Part shown: positions 62,611 to 64,000 of the stretch, piece by piece
How the letters are laid out: the number at the start of each line of letters is the position of its first letter
Position numbering within the stretch: the first letter of the stretch is position 1
Source of the DNA: C-114 sp963719285
GTDB lineage: Bacteria; Chloroflexota; Limnocylindria; Limnocylindrales; CSP1-4
Assembly (NCBI GenBank): GCA_963719285.1
Contig: CAVRBO010000003.1
Coordinates: 1-64,000, forward strand
Direction: 5' to 3'
Length of the DNA stretch: 64,000 nt
Made by a program: the position numbers and the translations under genes
The notes under the pieces: generated by a model
Told to the model about the DNA's origin: nothing
Seen by the model: only the letters and a program-made list of their open reading frames with translations
Database searches by the model: none

Positions 62611-62628
62611 TACTACGGTACCGTAGTA
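62611..62628. promoter_or_regulatory. Perfect 18-bp palindrome before the S41-like gene
   Basis: TACTACGGTACCGTAGTA is a perfect palindrome whose last base lies eight bases before ATG 62636. Its length and symmetry fit a TetR- or PadR-type operator. No regulator gene is adjacent in the window. Confidence 0.65.
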
Positions 62629-62635
62629 TCTGCCC

Positions 62636-63980
62636 ATGAGGCGACCCGCCCTCCTGGCCCTGCTGATCCTCCTCGCCGGCTGTTCCCCGGCGGTCGTCGC
62701 GAGCCCGACCGGTCCTCCAGCGTCCTCGGCCGCCACCGCGGCACACACTCCCGAGACCCCACCCGCCTCGGTCGCGCCGCCCTCGGCGACGGACGATCGA
62801 GTGGCCGGCTGGCAGGCCGATCTGGACGGGTTGATCCTCGCACTGGAGGCGCTCCACCCGGACCTCTTCCACGACACCCCGAAGGCCGACTTCGAGCGCG
62901 GAGTCGGCCTTCTCCGGGCCACCGTCGCGACCGCCTCCGACGACGCTCTGATGGTCGGCACCTGTCGCCTGGTCGCGCTCGTGAGCGCCCACGGGCGCGA
63001 CTCGCACACGGGCCTCTACCCGTGGAGCCCGGACAGCCGGATTCCCGGTCCACAGCCTGCCCCTCCGCGTGTGGTTGTTCCCGGACGGGATCCACGTCAT
63101 CGACGCGCTCGCGCCGTACGAGGACCTCATCGGGGCGCAGGTGCAGAGCATCGACGGCCGGCCGGTCGCCGACGTCACACGGGCGCTGGCGCCGCTCATC
63201 CCGCGCGACAACGACGCGACCGTCCGGCTCCTGACACCGCGCTTCCTGCTGACGACGGAGGTCCTCCATGGCCTCGGCCTCATCGACGACGTCAGGTCGG
63301 TGCAGGTCGGGATCGTGGATGCGAGCGGCGCGACGCGGACGGTGTCGGTCGGCTCGATCCCGATGGCCGACTACAACGCCTGGGCGAGCCCGTACGGCCT
63401 GTTCCTGCCGGCCGATCCGAACGTCCGCTACCTGTCCAGGATGGACGAGCCGCTGTGGTGGACGCGCCTCGCGGACGGGACGCTGTACGTCCAGTACAAC
63501 CGGGTCGACTTCGTCGAGGCGGAGGCGGCGGAGCTCGCGACCGTGCTCCTGGGCGCGGACGTCAAGCGGGTCGTCGTCGACATCCGCCACAACTACGGCG
63601 GGGAGTTCCGGGCGCTGGACGCCGTCGTGGACGCGTTCGACATCGCCAAGTTCAACAAGGCCGGCCGCCTCTTCCTCATCACCGGACGGAACACCTACTC
63701 GGGCGGGTCGATCTTCGCGGGCGAGCTCCAGGCCCGGACCAGCCTCACGATCGTCGGCGAGCCGATGGGCGGCAGCCCGGACCCGTGGGCGAATCCGGAA
63801 ACCTACCGGCTGCCCTGGTCCGGTTTGGCGGTCAATGTCGCGACGCTGCTCGAACCGACCACCCCTCCGGACGCCCGCCTGGACATCGACCCGGACATCG
63901 CGGTGCCGCTCTCGTTCGCCGACTGGACCGCTGGCCGCGATGCCGCGCTGGACACGATCCTCGCCCGGCCCGTTCCGTGA
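62636..63980 (+). pseudogene. S41-family-like peptidase lipoprotein with a one-base insertion
   Basis: From ATG 62636 the protein starts with a signal and lipobox LAGC (MRRPALLALLILLAGCSPAV), then a Pro/Ala/Thr-rich linker and an N-terminal domain (DGLILALEALHPDLFHDTPK). An extra A at 63041 shifts the frame; the +1 frame continues FPVHSLPLRVWLFPDGIHVI and, later, a PDZ-like QVQSIDGRPVADVTRAL region. The catalytic-type region VVVDIRHNYGGEFRALDAVV and TGRNTYSGGSIFAGELQA carries the Ser of S41 peptidases. Restored, it would be about 447 residues. It may be a tail-specific protease-like surface protein. Confidence 0.8.
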
Positions 63981-64000
63981 CCGACCTGCCGCGGCAGACG

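Overview
The window is very GC-rich, densely coded on both strands, and uses many GTG/TTG starts and ATGA/GTGA stop-start overlaps. There are no rRNA, tRNA, phage, plasmid or CRISPR features. The gene content fits a free-living, aerobic soil or freshwater bacterium: lipoproteins with Ser/Thr/Ala/Pro-rich linkers, LuxR, TetR and MarR regulators, an ECF42-type sigma factor with its DGPF partner, class III polyhydroxyalkanoate (PHA) genes and a USP-GpgS-like fusion. My best guess is Chloroflexota (Limnocylindria-like) or an actinobacterial relative; this is inference from gene style, not a phylogeny.

Layout. 0-8.1 kb: a decayed flavin monooxygenase/HxlR pair, small lipoproteins, a TPR-LuxR regulator, a SnoaL-like protein and a Fic protein, interspersed with copies of a decayed repeat. 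8.2-14 kb: a sugar-acid catabolic locus made of an enolase-superfamily dehydratase, a FadR-type regulator and a three-gene ABC importer; a shared GACATCAT core lies in both likely control regions. 14-22 kb: SRPBCC protein, TetR, three DHFR-like (RibD-C) proteins, SMP-30 lactonase, ECF42-like sigma factor plus DGPF protein, and a serine hydrolase. 22-27 kb: an ABC-2 exporter with a frameshifted ATPase, two tandem tiny membrane proteins and a GT39-like transferase. 27-31.8 kb: a complete PHA locus (PadR repressor, PhaE-like subunit with a collagen-like tail, PhaC, phasin, PhaB, PhaA thiolase). 32-33.4 kb: a stretch of gene remnants plus one intact 53-residue glycine-zipper gene.

33.4-44 kb: quinone reductase, membrane-anchored LuxR, DUF4386 protein with an ABC-2 exporter, TMEM175-like channel, CPBP protease, and a MarR gene behind three overlapping operator-like repeats, followed by a tightly packed membrane protein/ABM/metallo-hydrolase run. 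43.9-50 kb: a large LAL-type LuxR ATPase and a lipoprotein cluster. 50-57.7 kb: GAF-GGDEF cyclase, decayed fragments, a frameshifted two-domain copper oxidase, TetR/MFS efflux pair and a second CPBP protease. 57.9-64 kb: a universal-stress/glucosyl-3-phosphoglycerate-synthase-like fusion, a DUF2652-like protein, a J-domain protein, a C39-like peptidase with a tiny acidic partner, and a frameshifted S41-like lipoprotein.

Two themes cut across the window. Clean one-base frameshifts interrupt otherwise conserved genes (HxlR, ABC ATPase, copper oxidase, S41-like protein), and the monooxygenase has several; these are either real decay or uncorrected sequence errors. A family of short repeats (palindrome, then an open frame ending in or near PIEGRDEWLAAARRLA, then a small LuxR HTH) occurs in decayed copies between about 2 and 15.4 kb.
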